From contig JADGOH010000116.1 in assembly GCA_017883025.1 (NCBI GenBank), positions 1 to 43,997 on the forward strand: a DNA stretch of 43,997 bases, given 5' to 3'. The translations under genes and the position numbers were made by a program. Origin of the DNA: Acidimicrobiales bacterium. GTDB lineage: Bacteria; Actinomycetota; Acidimicrobiia; Acidimicrobiales; RAAP-2. The notes below the pieces were generated by a model, which saw only the letters and a list, made by a program, of their open reading frames with translations, made no database searches and was not told the origin of the DNA. Positions 15,960-23,059 of the stretch are shown piece by piece (the first letter of the stretch is position 1; each line of letters opens with the position of its first letter).

Positions 15960-16004
15960 GTGTTCAGCGCCGAAGGCGCCCTGTCTATTCCCGGGAGGCC
16001 ACCG

Positions 16005-16469
16005 ATGGACGACAGCCCGCAGTGGCTCACCGTCGAGCAGCAGCGCGTCTGGCGGGAACTCCTCCGACTCACCACGCGCCTGCCGGCCCGACTCAACCGC
16101 CAGCTCGAAGAGGACAGCGGGCTGTCGCTGGCCGACGTCGACGTGCTCGTCGGGCTCACCGACGTGCCCGACGGCCGGGCCCGGGTCACCGAATTCGCCC
16201 GCGGCCTCGGCTGGGAGCGCAGCAGGCTCTCCCATCAGGTCGCCCGGATGGAGCGTGCCGGCCTCGTGCGACGCGAGGTGTGCGAGGACGACGGACGGGG
16301 CTCCTACGTGGCCGTCACCGACGCCGGTCGGTCGGCCATCGGATCGGCGGCCCCGGCCCACCTCGCGCTCGTCCGGGACCTGGTGGTCGACGCCCTGTCC
16401 GACGACGACCTCGGTCGGCTCGGTGTCCTGGTCGGCGCTGTCCTCGAACGGATCGCCGCGTCCGACTGA
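16005..16469 (+). CDS. MarR family transcriptional regulator
   Basis: A 154-residue winged-helix dimeric regulator. The helix-turn-helix region is VTEFARGLGWERSRLSHQVARMERAGLV (about residues 62-89), followed by the wing RREVCEDDGRGSYVAVTDAGR, which is classic MarR. The N-terminal helices carry dimer contacts (VWRELLRLTTRLPARLNRQLEE). A Shine-Dalgarno site GGGAGG precedes the ATG at 16005. It is divergent from pirin and its own promoter lies within the palindromic operator. Autorepression with joint control of pirin is therefore likely, released by a small ligand or oxidation. A single cysteine in VCEDD could be a redox sensor. Confidence 0.9.
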   Translation: MDDSPQWLTVEQQRVWRELLRLTTRLPARLNRQLEEDSGLSLADVDVLVGLTDVPDGRARVTEFARGLGWERSRLSHQVARMERAGLVRREVCEDDGRGSYVAVTDAGRSAIGSAAPAHLALVRDLVVDALSDDDLGRLGVLVGAVLERIAASD

Positions 16470-16521
16470 CCTCCACGTGAGCCGAGGGCGCGCGGTCCCG
16501 GCCCGCAGCGCTCGCGGCCGC

Positions 16522-16527
16522 TAGGTT
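16522..16527 (+). promoter_or_regulatory. -10 element of the DUF4234 gene
   Basis: TAGGTT lies 30 nt before the ATG. That predicts a short leader of about 24 nt holding the AGGAGG Shine-Dalgarno site. Confidence 0.4.
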
Positions 16528-16557
16528 GCTGGGCAGCGGAGCACCAGGAGGCGGACC

Positions 16558-16932
16558 ATGACCATCGCACCGAGTGGCACCACGGGCAAGATCCGGAACC
16601 CCTGGGTGGTGATCGGGCTCTCGATCATCACCCTCGGGATCTACGCCCTCTACTGGCAGTACGCGATGTTCAAGGAGATGAAGGACTACTCCGGCAAGGG
16701 CATCGGCGGCGGGCTCGGGCTCCTCTTCGCCATCCTGCTCGGCATCATCAACGTGTTCATGATGCCCGCCGAGGTCGGCGACCTGTACGCCGGCGAGGGC
16801 CAGCAGCCCCCGGTCACCGGCCTCACCGGGTTCTGGATCCTGCTGCCGTTCATCGGCGGGTTCATCTGGATCATCAAGACCCAGAACCGGCTCAACGACT
16901 TCTGGGAGGCACACGGGGCCACTGCCGCCTGA
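16558..16932 (+). CDS. DUF4234 domain membrane protein
   Basis: A 124-residue membrane protein. It starts with a polar stretch, then the first span NPWVVIGLSIITLGIYALYWQYAM, matching the DUF4234 pattern with a Tyr/Trp-rich end and MFKEMKDYSG after it. A second span (GLLFAILLGIINVFMM) and a third (GFWILLPFIGGFIWII) follow. The protein ends in KTQNRLNDFWEAHG, a motif usual for this family. A strong AGGAGG site precedes the ATG. It is convergent with the GH84 gene, with 7 bp between stops. Function is unknown. Confidence 0.8.
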   Translation: MTIAPSGTTGKIRNPWVVIGLSIITLGIYALYWQYAMFKEMKDYSGKGIGGGLGLLFAILLGIINVFMMPAEVGDLYAGEGQQPPVTGLTGFWILLPFIGGFIWIIKTQNRLNDFWEAHGATAA

Positions 16933-16939
16933 GCGGCGG

Positions 16940-18184
16940 TCAGAGCCGGGCGGCCAGCTCCCCCACCATCAGGTCGGTGAGGCTGGCCGCAGGTACGACG
17001 GCCGAGCGGTCGGCGATCCACCCGCCATCCCCGTCCTGACCGAGTCCGGCCGTGATCCCTCCCCGGCCGCCCAGCACCTCCACGGTGAGCGAGCGCGCAC
17101 CGGACCACAGGAAGATCGCCAGCGTGGCCTTCCGGGCGCGTTCGGCTCCTGCTGCGTCCAGGGCGTCGAGCGCCGCCAGGCACACGGCCGACTCGCGCCG
17201 GAGCTGGTCGACCCATGGGGCCACCCCGTCACCCCACGGGCCCGCGTCGCATGCGGCCGCCACCTCCAGCCACGCCCGCAGCTCGGCGGAGGCACCCGGG
17301 TCACCGTCGACCGCCCGGCGGCCCAGCACCAGCGGCACGTCAGTGTCGCACCCCTCCGCCAGCACACGCTGCCCCCCCACGGCGCCGACCCACGCCTCCA
17401 TCGGGTCGGCTCCCCGCAGCCATGCGGCGGCCGACAGGAGTGCCGGGAGCGACGCCGCGGCCTGGATCATCGGGTTCGCCAGATAGCCGCCCAGGCGCGC
17501 CACCAGGTCGGGGGCCCGGCCCCGCATCGGCCCGGCGCGCAGGCGCGCCGCCATCAGGGCGTCATTGACGGGGCTGTTGTCCCACAGCAGGGGGCGCCGT
17601 CCGCCCAGTGCCGCCGACCACCCCTCCGCCTCGCCCGCGGTGATGACGTCGTTGACCACCAGTCGTCCGGTCCAGCCGATCAACACATCGGCGGGCACCC
17701 GCCCGTCGAGCTCGTCGAGGTAGGGGGTGCGGGAGGTGCCCGTGTAGTGGGTGGGGACCATGAAGAGCTCGACACCGTCGCCCAGTGCGTCGGCCAGCCA
17801 CGCCGTGAGCTCGCCGTGTCGGGCGCCCAGGCCGGGGGACGGCGGCAGGTCGTCCAGGCACAGTCCGACGAGTGTCACCCCGCGCTCGGTGACCTGGGTG
17901 ATCTTGGCCAAGAGGTCAGCTCGGTCGACGGCGCTGCCGCACTCGATGCTCAGCCCGGGCGACACTGCGAACCCGGTCCGCAGCCCGCCGGGCTGGTCGA
18001 GGCCGGCCAGCGCATCGAGGAAGTCGTCGCCGTAGGGCTCGCGCCACCGCTCGCGGTGCCGCGGGTCGTCCTTTGGAGCGTAGACGTAGGTGTCCATGCC
18101 GGCCGCGGCCAGCGCCTCGGACACCGAGCGCCGCTCCGCCCACGACCACGGCGTCCCGTAGAAGCCCTCGATGATCCCCCGCAC
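16940..18184 (-). CDS. GH84 beta-N-acetylglucosaminidase (O-GlcNAcase-like)
   Basis: A 414-residue catalytic domain of family GH84. It opens with VRGIIEGFYGTPWSWAER and continues to YVYAPKDDPRHRERWREPY. The paired catalytic aspartates of substrate-assisted hydrolysis lie in VGLCLDDLPPSP. The active-site WDNSPVND is also conserved. No signal peptide or carbohydrate-binding module is present, so it should be cytoplasmic, unlike secreted clostridial hyaluronidase-like members. GTG at 18184 was chosen because a perfect GGAGGAGG site precedes it and the fold begins at residue 2. The much longer open frame upstream is antisense to ribH. The natural substrate is unclear; recycled GlcNAc conjugates are one guess. 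Confidence 0.9.
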   Translation of the reverse strand: MRGIIEGFYGTPWSWAERRSVSEALAAAGMDTYVYAPKDDPRHRERWREPYGDDFLDALAGLDQPGGLRTGFAVSPGLSIECGSAVDRADLLAKITQVTERGVTLVGLCLDDLPPSPGLGARHGELTAWLADALGDGVELFMVPTHYTGTSRTPYLDELDGRVPADVLIGWTGRLVVNDVITAGEAEGWSAALGGRRPLLWDNSPVNDALMAARLRAGPMRGRAPDLVARLGGYLANPMIQAAASLPALLSAAAWLRGADPMEAWVGAVGGQRVLAEGCDTDVPLVLGRRAVDGDPGASAELRAWLEVAAACDAGPWGDGVAPWVDQLRRESAVCLAALDALDAAGAERARKATLAIFLWSGARSLTVEVLGGRGGITAGLGQDGDGGWIADRSAVVPAASLTDLMVGELAARL

Positions 18185-18252
18185 TGCGACCTCCTCCGTG
18201 CACCGACGCCGCCGATCGTAGGGCGGCGCGGGCGGAGTGGCCGAGGGACCGC

Positions 18253-18270
18253 TAAAGTAGAACAGGTTCT
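18253..18270 (+). promoter_or_regulatory. ribH promoter with 12-bp palindromic operator
   Basis: TAAAGT (18253-18258) is a -10 candidate. It is directly followed by AGAAC-AG-GTTCT (18259-18270), a palindrome containing the AACNNGTT core used by TetR regulators such as KstR. The palindrome would cover the transcription start. Confidence 0.45.
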
Positions 18271-18292
18271 CGTTTTCGCCCGAGGAGGTCCC

Positions 18293-18796
18293 ATGGGAAC
18301 GACCGAGCAGCAGCCGCGGACGGCGGGTGGTGATGTACCGGACGGCCGTGTCGCCTTCGTCCAGTCCGAGTGGCACGCAGACATCGTGGACGGCGGACGT
18401 GACGCCTTCCTGGCCGAGCTCGACCGCCTCGGGATCGGACGGGAACGGGTGGACCTCTACCGCGTCCCCGGTGCCTTCGAGATCCCGCTGCACGCGCAAC
18501 GCCTGGCGGCCGGAGGCCGCCACGCCGCCGTGATCGGGGCAGGGTTCGTGGTGGACGGCGGCATCTACCGCCACGAGTTCGTCGCCGGCGCCGTCGTCGA
18601 CGGGCTCATGCGGGTCCAGCTCGACACCGGTGTGCCCGTGCTGTCCGTCGTGCTGACGCCGCACCACTTCCACGAGCACGACGTGCACGCGACGCTGTTC
18701 GCCGAGCACTTCGCGGTCAAGGGCGCCGAAGCCGCGCAGGCCTGTGCCCGCACGGTGGCCAGCCTGGCGCGACTGCCGCAGCCGGCCGCCGCCTGA
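18293..18796 (+). CDS. ribH: 6,7-dimethyl-8-ribityllumazine synthase, type II-like
   Basis: A 167-residue lumazine synthase. It condenses 5-amino-6-ribitylamino-uracil with dihydroxybutanone phosphate in riboflavin synthesis. Key segments are VAFVQSEWHADIVDGGRDAF, the loop VPGAFEIPLHAQRLA, GAGFVVDGGIYRHEFVA and TPHHFHEHDVHATLFAEHF with the catalytic histidine region. The Q-x-x-W-H start and the HFHEH stretch resemble the decameric type II enzymes (RibH2) rather than the icosahedral type I. No ribA, ribB, ribC or ribD gene is near. A GAGGAGG site precedes the ATG. A palindrome next to its -10 suggests repressor control. Confidence 0.88.
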   Translation: MGTTEQQPRTAGGDVPDGRVAFVQSEWHADIVDGGRDAFLAELDRLGIGRERVDLYRVPGAFEIPLHAQRLAAGGRHAAVIGAGFVVDGGIYRHEFVAGAVVDGLMRVQLDTGVPVLSVVLTPHHFHEHDVHATLFAEHFAVKGAEAAQACARTVASLARLPQPAAA

Positions 18797-18823
18797 GCCG
18801 ATTGGCCGGCCCGCGTCCCGCGG

Positions 18824-19798
18824 TCAGCGCGGCGCGAGCCCCTCGACCGCCTCGGCCAGGTCGACACCGAACGGCAGAACAGCCAGCACCGGGATGTCGA
18901 CCCCGTTGGCCACGTAGCGGGCCACGTGGTCGCGGCACTGTGCGAACGAGCCGTGGACGACCAGCTCGTCCACGACCTCGTCCGGGATCGAGGCCAGCGC
19001 GCCCTTCCGGTCACCCGCCTGCCAGAGCTCCCACATCGGGGCGAGCGCCTCGCCCCGGCCGAGCCAGCGGTGGAACTCCGCGTAGACCCCGACGTTGAGG
19101 TAGGCGGTGATCATGCGGCGGCCGATCGCCCGCGCCATGTCGGCGTCCTCCGACGGGATCACGAAGATCCTGGCCGCCACCGGGATGTGCGCACCGAGCT
19201 CGGGCGTCACCGTGGCGACGTCGTCCGCCGACAGCCAGTTGATGATGACCCCGTCCGCGGCCCGCCCGGCGAGGCGCAGCATGCCTGGTCGGAGTGCGGC
19301 CAGGAAGATCGGCGGCGGGTGCTCCACCGGTCGGGCGAGGCGGAACCCCTTCACCTCGAACGTGTCGTACGCCATGTCGACCTTCTCCCCCGCCAGGGCC
19401 GAGCGCAGGAAGGCGATGGTGTCCCGCACCCGCTTGTAGGGCTCCGTGAAGGGGACGCCGTTCCACCTCGAGACGATCACGTCCGACGACGTCCCCAGGC
19501 CGAACGTGAAGTGGTCGGGCGCGGCCTCGGCCAGGGCCGCCACGCTCTGGGCCAGCAGCGCCGGTCCCCTGGTGTACGCGGGAATGATCGCCACCCCTAG
19601 CTGCAGCTGGGGTGTCCAGGCGGCGGCGAGGGCAAGCGGGGTGAACCCGTCCACCCCGTCGGTCTCGGCCGACCACACGTCGGTGTAGCCGAGGCGGGCC
19701 AGGTCCTCGTACCACCGACGGTGCTCGGGCAACGGGATCCCGTCGAAGGGGACGGTGATCCCGTAGCGGGGGCTGGCGGTGGTGTCGGCCTCGGTCAT
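18824..19798 (-). CDS. LLM class F420-dependent oxidoreductase
   Basis: A 324-residue luciferase-like TIM barrel. Visible landmarks are YGITVPFDGIPLPEHRRWYE, DVWSAETDGVDGFTPLALAA, GVAIIPAYTRGPALLAQSV and FTFGLGTSSDVIVSRWNG. The last two line the cofactor site in F420-dependent mycobacterial relatives. The C-terminal HGSFAQCRDHVARYVANGVDIPVLA is typical. The ATG at 19798 was chosen because homology begins there. TAATAC lies 7 nt upstream, near the leaderless pattern. An 80-kDa open frame on this strand extends further upstream, but it is antisense to the ChbG-like gene and is rejected. The substrate is unknown. Confidence 0.85.
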   Translation of the reverse strand: MTEADTTASPRYGITVPFDGIPLPEHRRWYEDLARLGYTDVWSAETDGVDGFTPLALAAAWTPQLQLGVAIIPAYTRGPALLAQSVAALAEAAPDHFTFGLGTSSDVIVSRWNGVPFTEPYKRVRDTIAFLRSALAGEKVDMAYDTFEVKGFRLARPVEHPPPIFLAALRPGMLRLAGRAADGVIINWLSADDVATVTPELGAHIPVAARIFVIPSEDADMARAIGRRMITAYLNVGVYAEFHRWLGRGEALAPMWELWQAGDRKGALASIPDEVVDELVVHGSFAQCRDHVARYVANGVDIPVLAVLPFGVDLAEAVEGLAPR

Positions 19799-19834
19799 GG
19801 CCCCCGTATTACACCCTCCTGGCACAGTGGACCC

Positions 19835-20098
19835 ATGAGCCAGAACCACGAGGCCCGGATGCACGGGCTGCAGCCCCCGCTCCCCCTCGTCGACCCGGAA
19901 GTGGGCACCGACGGCACCGTGTCGTCGGGCACCGACGCCGAGTGGCACCTCGACGAGCACACCCGTGAGGTTGGCCGCCGGGGCATCGCCGCGGCACGCG
20001 CGCGGCTGCGCTCGTCGCCGGACGGCGCTCGTCGCGGCCGCACCGGGCACGGACCGGCCGACGGCACGCCGGGACGTGCCCCGGGTCGCGCCGCCTGA
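19835..20098 (+). CDS. small hypothetical protein (87 residues)
   Basis: This short protein has an acidic first half and a recognisable helical centre, WHLDEHTREVGRRGIAAARARLRSS. Similar 'LDE-TREVG-RG---AR--L' stretches occur in small uncharacterised actinobacterial proteins. The tail is low-complexity Gly/Arg/Pro. There are no cysteines or membrane segments. The ATG at 19835 is used; the frame is open further upstream but overlaps the divergent LLM gene. It precedes the ChbG-like gene by 24 bp, which has its own -10. Function is unknown. Confidence 0.6.
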   Translation: MSQNHEARMHGLQPPLPLVDPEVGTDGTVSSGTDAEWHLDEHTREVGRRGIAAARARLRSSPDGARRGRTGHGPADGTPGRAPGRAA

Positions 20099-20110
20099 CC
20101 GACCGCCGAC

Positions 20111-20116
20111 TACGGT
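20111..20116 (+). promoter_or_regulatory. leaderless-type -10 element (ChbG-like gene)
   Basis: TACGGT ends 6 nt before the ATG at 20123, with no Shine-Dalgarno site. Confidence 0.55.
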
Positions 20117-20122
20117 CGGGGC

Positions 20123-20965
20123 ATGGCGTCCGTGGCCGAACGGCTCGGGGCTGGCTCCGATGCCCGCCTCCTCATCCTGAACTGCGCCGACCTCGGCTTC
20201 TGCCACTCGTCGGGCACCGGGGTCTACGCCGCCCTGCGCGACGGCATCGCGACCTCGGCGTCGCTGCTGGTGCCCGCACCGTGGGCGCGCGAGGCGGCGT
20301 CTCGGTTCCGGGGCGACGACATCGGCGTGTGCCTCACGCTCAACGCCGAGCACGACCTCTACCGCTGGGGCCCCATCACCCAGGCCCCGTCGCTGCTGGA
20401 CGGGGACGGTGGCTTCCCCCGGACCGTCACCGACGTCTGGGACCACGCCGACCTCGACGAGGTGCGACGGGAGTGCCGGGCCCAGGTCGAGCGGGCCGTC
20501 CTGTGGGGTTTCGACGTCAGTCATCTCGAGGCCCACCGGGACGCGCTCCTGCTCCGGCCCGAGTTCTTCGACGTCTACCTGGAGCTGGCCCTCGACTTCG
20601 GGTTGCCCCTGCGCCTGCCCGACGCCGCCGTCGAGCCGACCGTCGGCTTCCCCATCCGCACACTGGCCGCCGAGGAGGGCGTCCTCTTCGCCGACCACGC
20701 CGTCACGGTGCCGGCCCAGGGCGGACGCGAGGCACTGCTCGGCATCCTGTCCGCACTCGAGCCCGGCGTGACCGAGATCACGCTCCACCCGGCCGTCGAC
20801 ACGCCCGAGCTGCGGGCGGCCGCGTCGGACTGGGCTTCCCGGGCGGCCGACCTGGCCCTGCTGGTCGACGACGTCGAAGTGGCCGCAGCGGTCGCGGCCA
20901 CCGGCGCCACGACCATCGGCTACCGACCACTGCGCGATGCGATGCGGTCCACGTCCCGGACATGA
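20123..20965 (+). CDS. ChbG/HpnK (YdjC) family carbohydrate deacetylase
   Basis: A 280-residue metal-dependent deacetylase of the YdjC fold, which removes acetyl groups from chito-oligosaccharides, hopanoid sugars or other N-acetyl sugars. The metal motif begins LLILNCADLGFCHSSG (normally NADDFG-like; here N-C-A-D-L-G). The histidine site is VSHLEAHRDALLLRPEFFDVY, and the C-terminal TEITLHPAVDTPELR carries the conserved catalytic His. Replacement of the usual second Asp of NADD by Leu is notable and also occurs in some relatives. Its TGA overlaps the start of the next gene (ATGA). Confidence 0.85.
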   Translation: MASVAERLGAGSDARLLILNCADLGFCHSSGTGVYAALRDGIATSASLLVPAPWAREAASRFRGDDIGVCLTLNAEHDLYRWGPITQAPSLLDGDGGFPRTVTDVWDHADLDEVRRECRAQVERAVLWGFDVSHLEAHRDALLLRPEFFDVYLELALDFGLPLRLPDAAVEPTVGFPIRTLAAEEGVLFADHAVTVPAQGGREALLGILSALEPGVTEITLHPAVDTPELRAAASDWASRAADLALLVDDVEVAAAVAATGATTIGYRPLRDAMRSTSRT

Positions 20966-21669
20966 CCGTGGACCAGGGACCGGCGTCCCCGGACCTGCCG
21001 CCCGGCCCAGGGCCACGACCGCTGATGGTCACGGGGCTCCTGCTGCTCGACCCCCACGGCCACGACCCGACCCCGGTGGAGTCGATCACCTTCGACGACC
21101 ACGGGATCGGCGTCGTACGCAGCCGCGGCCAGGCGGCCCGCGTCCTGCCGTGGGACGCGGTCGTCGCCCACGCGGTGGAGCCGTGGGCCGGCGGGGTGAT
21201 CCCCGAATGGTGGGTGGAGCCCGAGGAGCGGCGCACCGGACGATCGGACACGTCGGCGGCCGACGCGGTCAGCACCCTGCTGGTCCAGCCCCGTGCAAAC
21301 GGGCGCCCGCTCCCCCACGCCGACGCCGGCGCCATGATCGGCATCCAGACCAGGACCGGCACCTACCGGTTCCTGCGCTCCGGCGGCGACCCCACCGAAC
21401 TGGCCGCCCGGATCGCCGAATTCACCATCCGCCACCACGGCCCAGCCGGGGTGTCCACCGTGACGACGGTGGCTGCCGGCCGGGCGGGCGCCCGTTCCGG
21501 GTGGGCCCGGATCCACCCGTGGCTGGTCGTACTGCTGGTCGCCGTGCTCGCCGGAGCGGTGACGGTCATCCTGTTGCAGAGCGCCGGGGTCATCCACCTC
21601 CCCTACCTGGGGGGCGGGTCGTCGGTCGGTGGGGCGCCCATCCGGATGCCGACGCGTACGGCGGTGTAG
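20962..21669 (+). CDS. hypothetical membrane-anchored protein coupled to the ChbG-like gene
   Basis: A 235-residue protein whose ATG overlaps the upstream TGA by 4 bp. The first 165 residues form a soluble, beta-rich domain (for example VESITFDDHGIGVVRSRG, RVLPWDAVVAHAVEPW, IGIQTRTGTYRFLRSGGD). That layout resembles PH-like or photosystem-reaction-centre-like strand repeats but is not assigned. A single transmembrane segment (HPWLVVLLVAVLAGAVTVILL) follows near residue 190, then a short Gly-rich tail. The soluble domain is thus likely cytoplasmic. No family is recognised. Coupling suggests it anchors or partners the deacetylase, but that is inference. Confidence 0.75.
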   Translation: MTVDQGPASPDLPPGPGPRPLMVTGLLLLDPHGHDPTPVESITFDDHGIGVVRSRGQAARVLPWDAVVAHAVEPWAGGVIPEWWVEPEERRTGRSDTSAADAVSTLLVQPRANGRPLPHADAGAMIGIQTRTGTYRFLRSGGDPTELAARIAEFTIRHHGPAGVSTVTTVAAGRAGARSGWARIHPWLVVLLVAVLAGAVTVILLQSAGVIHLPYLGGGSSVGGAPIRMPTRTAV

Positions 21670-21707
21670 GCCCGGCGCACCTCCACCGCCGTCGGGGGCG
21701 GGGCCGC

Positions 21708-22094
21708 TCAGGCCGGGGCGAGGGCGGCGACCCGGGCACGGACGGCGACGGCGGGCGCCGTGGCCGCCAGGGCGAGCAGGTCGAGGACGAGTCCCATGTC
21801 CCCGGCCACCTTCATCCGCCCCTGCATGAAGGCGACGCTCGGATCGAGGTCCCCGGTCAGCACGGCCAGGGCGTCCTTCCACGTCAGCGTCAGCGTGGCA
21901 TCGGGGCCGTCCGCGGCACCCGGACCGGCGTCGGCCACCCGGCCCCCGTCGAACACGGCGCGCATCGACAGGTCACCGTCGGGGGCGCCGGTCACGTCCA
22001 CCTGCACGGTGCCGGCCAGCGAGGGCGGCCCGGCGAGGCCGGTGAGCTCGGACACCACGGCGTCCGCCCGCTGGTCGGGCGCACCGGACGTCAT
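21708..22094 (-). CDS. SCP2 sterol-binding domain protein
   Basis: A 128-residue single-domain SCP2-like protein with a hydrophobic lipid-binding pocket. The characteristic second half is visible: ATLTLTWKDALAVLTGDLDPSVAFMQGRMKVAGDMGLVL, with the PSVAFMQGRMKVxGD signature that defines the family. Its ATG overlaps the TGA of mca (ATGA), so the two are translationally coupled. Actinobacteria also attach SCP2 domains to mycothiol-dependent maleylpyruvate isomerase-type enzymes, so a thiol-linked context is plausible. The ligand is unknown. Confidence 0.85.
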   Translation of the reverse strand: MTSGAPDQRADAVVSELTGLAGPPSLAGTVQVDVTGAPDGDLSMRAVFDGGRVADAGPGAADGPDATLTLTWKDALAVLTGDLDPSVAFMQGRMKVAGDMGLVLDLLALAATAPAVAVRARVAALAPA

Positions 22095-22993
22095 CCGGCC
22101 GAGTTCCCCTCGACACCGGCGAACAGGTCCGTCTCGACCGAGCCGTCCCACTCGGCGGGGACGACCGTCCCGTCGGGAGCCCCGACGAAGGCCAGCCGAT
22201 AGTCGTCGTGGGGCTGGATGGTTCCCATGACCTCCGGCGGAAGCCCGAACCAGAACTTGGACTCGGGGTCGACCTGTGTGGCGTGGGCCAGCAGTGCCAG
22301 GCGCCGGACGTCGGTGTGGTCGGTGATGTCGACCACCGCGGTCGGCACGTCCTCGGGCATCGAGTCCCACCGGTCACGCCACTCGGCGTCGAAGGGCGAC
22401 TCCAGTCCCAGCTCCTCGAACTTGTCGTGGATCGCCCGGAACCGGGCCGCCGAGTGGACCGTGTAGTACAGCTTCGCCGGCTGGAACGCCGGGCCTGCCC
22501 CCGGGAACCGGGCCGGGTCGCCGGCGGAGTGAAAGGCGGCCAGCCCGGCGTCGTGGACCCGCAGGTGGTCCGGGTGGGGGTATCCGGTCTGGTCGTCGCC
22601 GTAGATGACCATCACCTGGGGCTTCGTCCGCCGGATGACAGCCACCAGGCGCTCGGTGGCCTCGTCCATGGGCGCGGCGGCGAAGCAGTCGGGATTGGCG
22701 TTGGTGTCCGAGCCGGCCATGCCCGAGTCTCGGTAGCCGAGCAGCACGACCTCGTCGTATCCGATGATCTCGGTGGCCCGGGCCAACTCCTCACGGCGGA
22801 CGGCGGCCAGGCCGTGGTGGACCTCCGGCGTGTCGAGCGCCGGGTTGAGGATCTCGCCCTCCTCCCCACCGGTGCAGCACACGAGCACCGTGTGGACGCC
22901 GTCGGCGTGGTACCGGGCGACGGTTCCGGCCCCCTTGGAGGCTTCGTCGTCGGGATGGGCGTGGACGGTCAGGAGGCAGCGTGCGTGGGACAC
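22091..22993 (-). CDS. mca: mycothiol S-conjugate amidase
   Basis: A 300-residue zinc amidase of the PIG-L fold, close to mycobacterial Mca (about 288 residues). It cleaves mycothiol S-conjugates so that mercapturic acids can be exported, detoxifying electrophiles. Metal motifs are HAHPDDE (H13, D15, D16) and YPHPDHLR. The segment CTGGEEGEILNP and the ending VETDLFAGVE closely match the Mca pattern. HATQVDPESKFW carries the conserved basic/His residue. GTG at 22993 is preferred because TAGCGT lies 7 nt upstream and homologues begin there; another GTG exists at 23002. It is coupled to the SCP2 gene and divergent from pspA. Confidence 0.92.
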   Translation of the reverse strand: MSHARCLLTVHAHPDDEASKGAGTVARYHADGVHTVLVCCTGGEEGEILNPALDTPEVHHGLAAVRREELARATEIIGYDEVVLLGYRDSGMAGSDTNANPDCFAAAPMDEATERLVAVIRRTKPQVMVIYGDDQTGYPHPDHLRVHDAGLAAFHSAGDPARFPGAGPAFQPAKLYYTVHSAARFRAIHDKFEELGLESPFDAEWRDRWDSMPEDVPTAVVDITDHTDVRRLALLAHATQVDPESKFWFGLPPEVMGTIQPHDDYRLAFVGAPDGTVVPAEWDGSVETDLFAGVEGNSAG

Positions 22994-23000
22994 GCCGCTC

Positions 23001-23006
23001 ACGCTA
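23001..23006 (-). promoter_or_regulatory. leaderless-type -10 element (mca)
   Basis: On the minus strand TAGCGT ends 7 nt before the GTG at 22993. Confidence 0.5.
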
Positions 23007-23022
23007 TCGGGACAGGGGCGCA

Positions 23023-23028
23023 TACACT
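23023..23028 (+). promoter_or_regulatory. -10 element of the psp cluster
   Basis: TACACT lies 31 nt before the pspA ATG, with GAGGAAGGA between as ribosome-binding site. It is only 16 bp from the oppositely oriented mca -10, so the two promoters overlap. Confidence 0.5.
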
Positions 23029-23059
23029 GCACCAAGAGCGTGAGGAAGGATCGTCGCCA

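Noticed and set aside
16940-18709. 589-codon frame extending the GH84 gene upstream across ribH
   Set aside because: A perfect Shine-Dalgarno site and the start of GH84 homology define the GTG at 18184. The extension is antisense to lumazine synthase.
18824-21016. 730-codon minus-strand frame that would extend the second LLM gene upstream
   Set aside because: The extra 400 residues are antisense to the ChbG-like gene and show shadow composition. LLM homology begins at the ATG at 19798.
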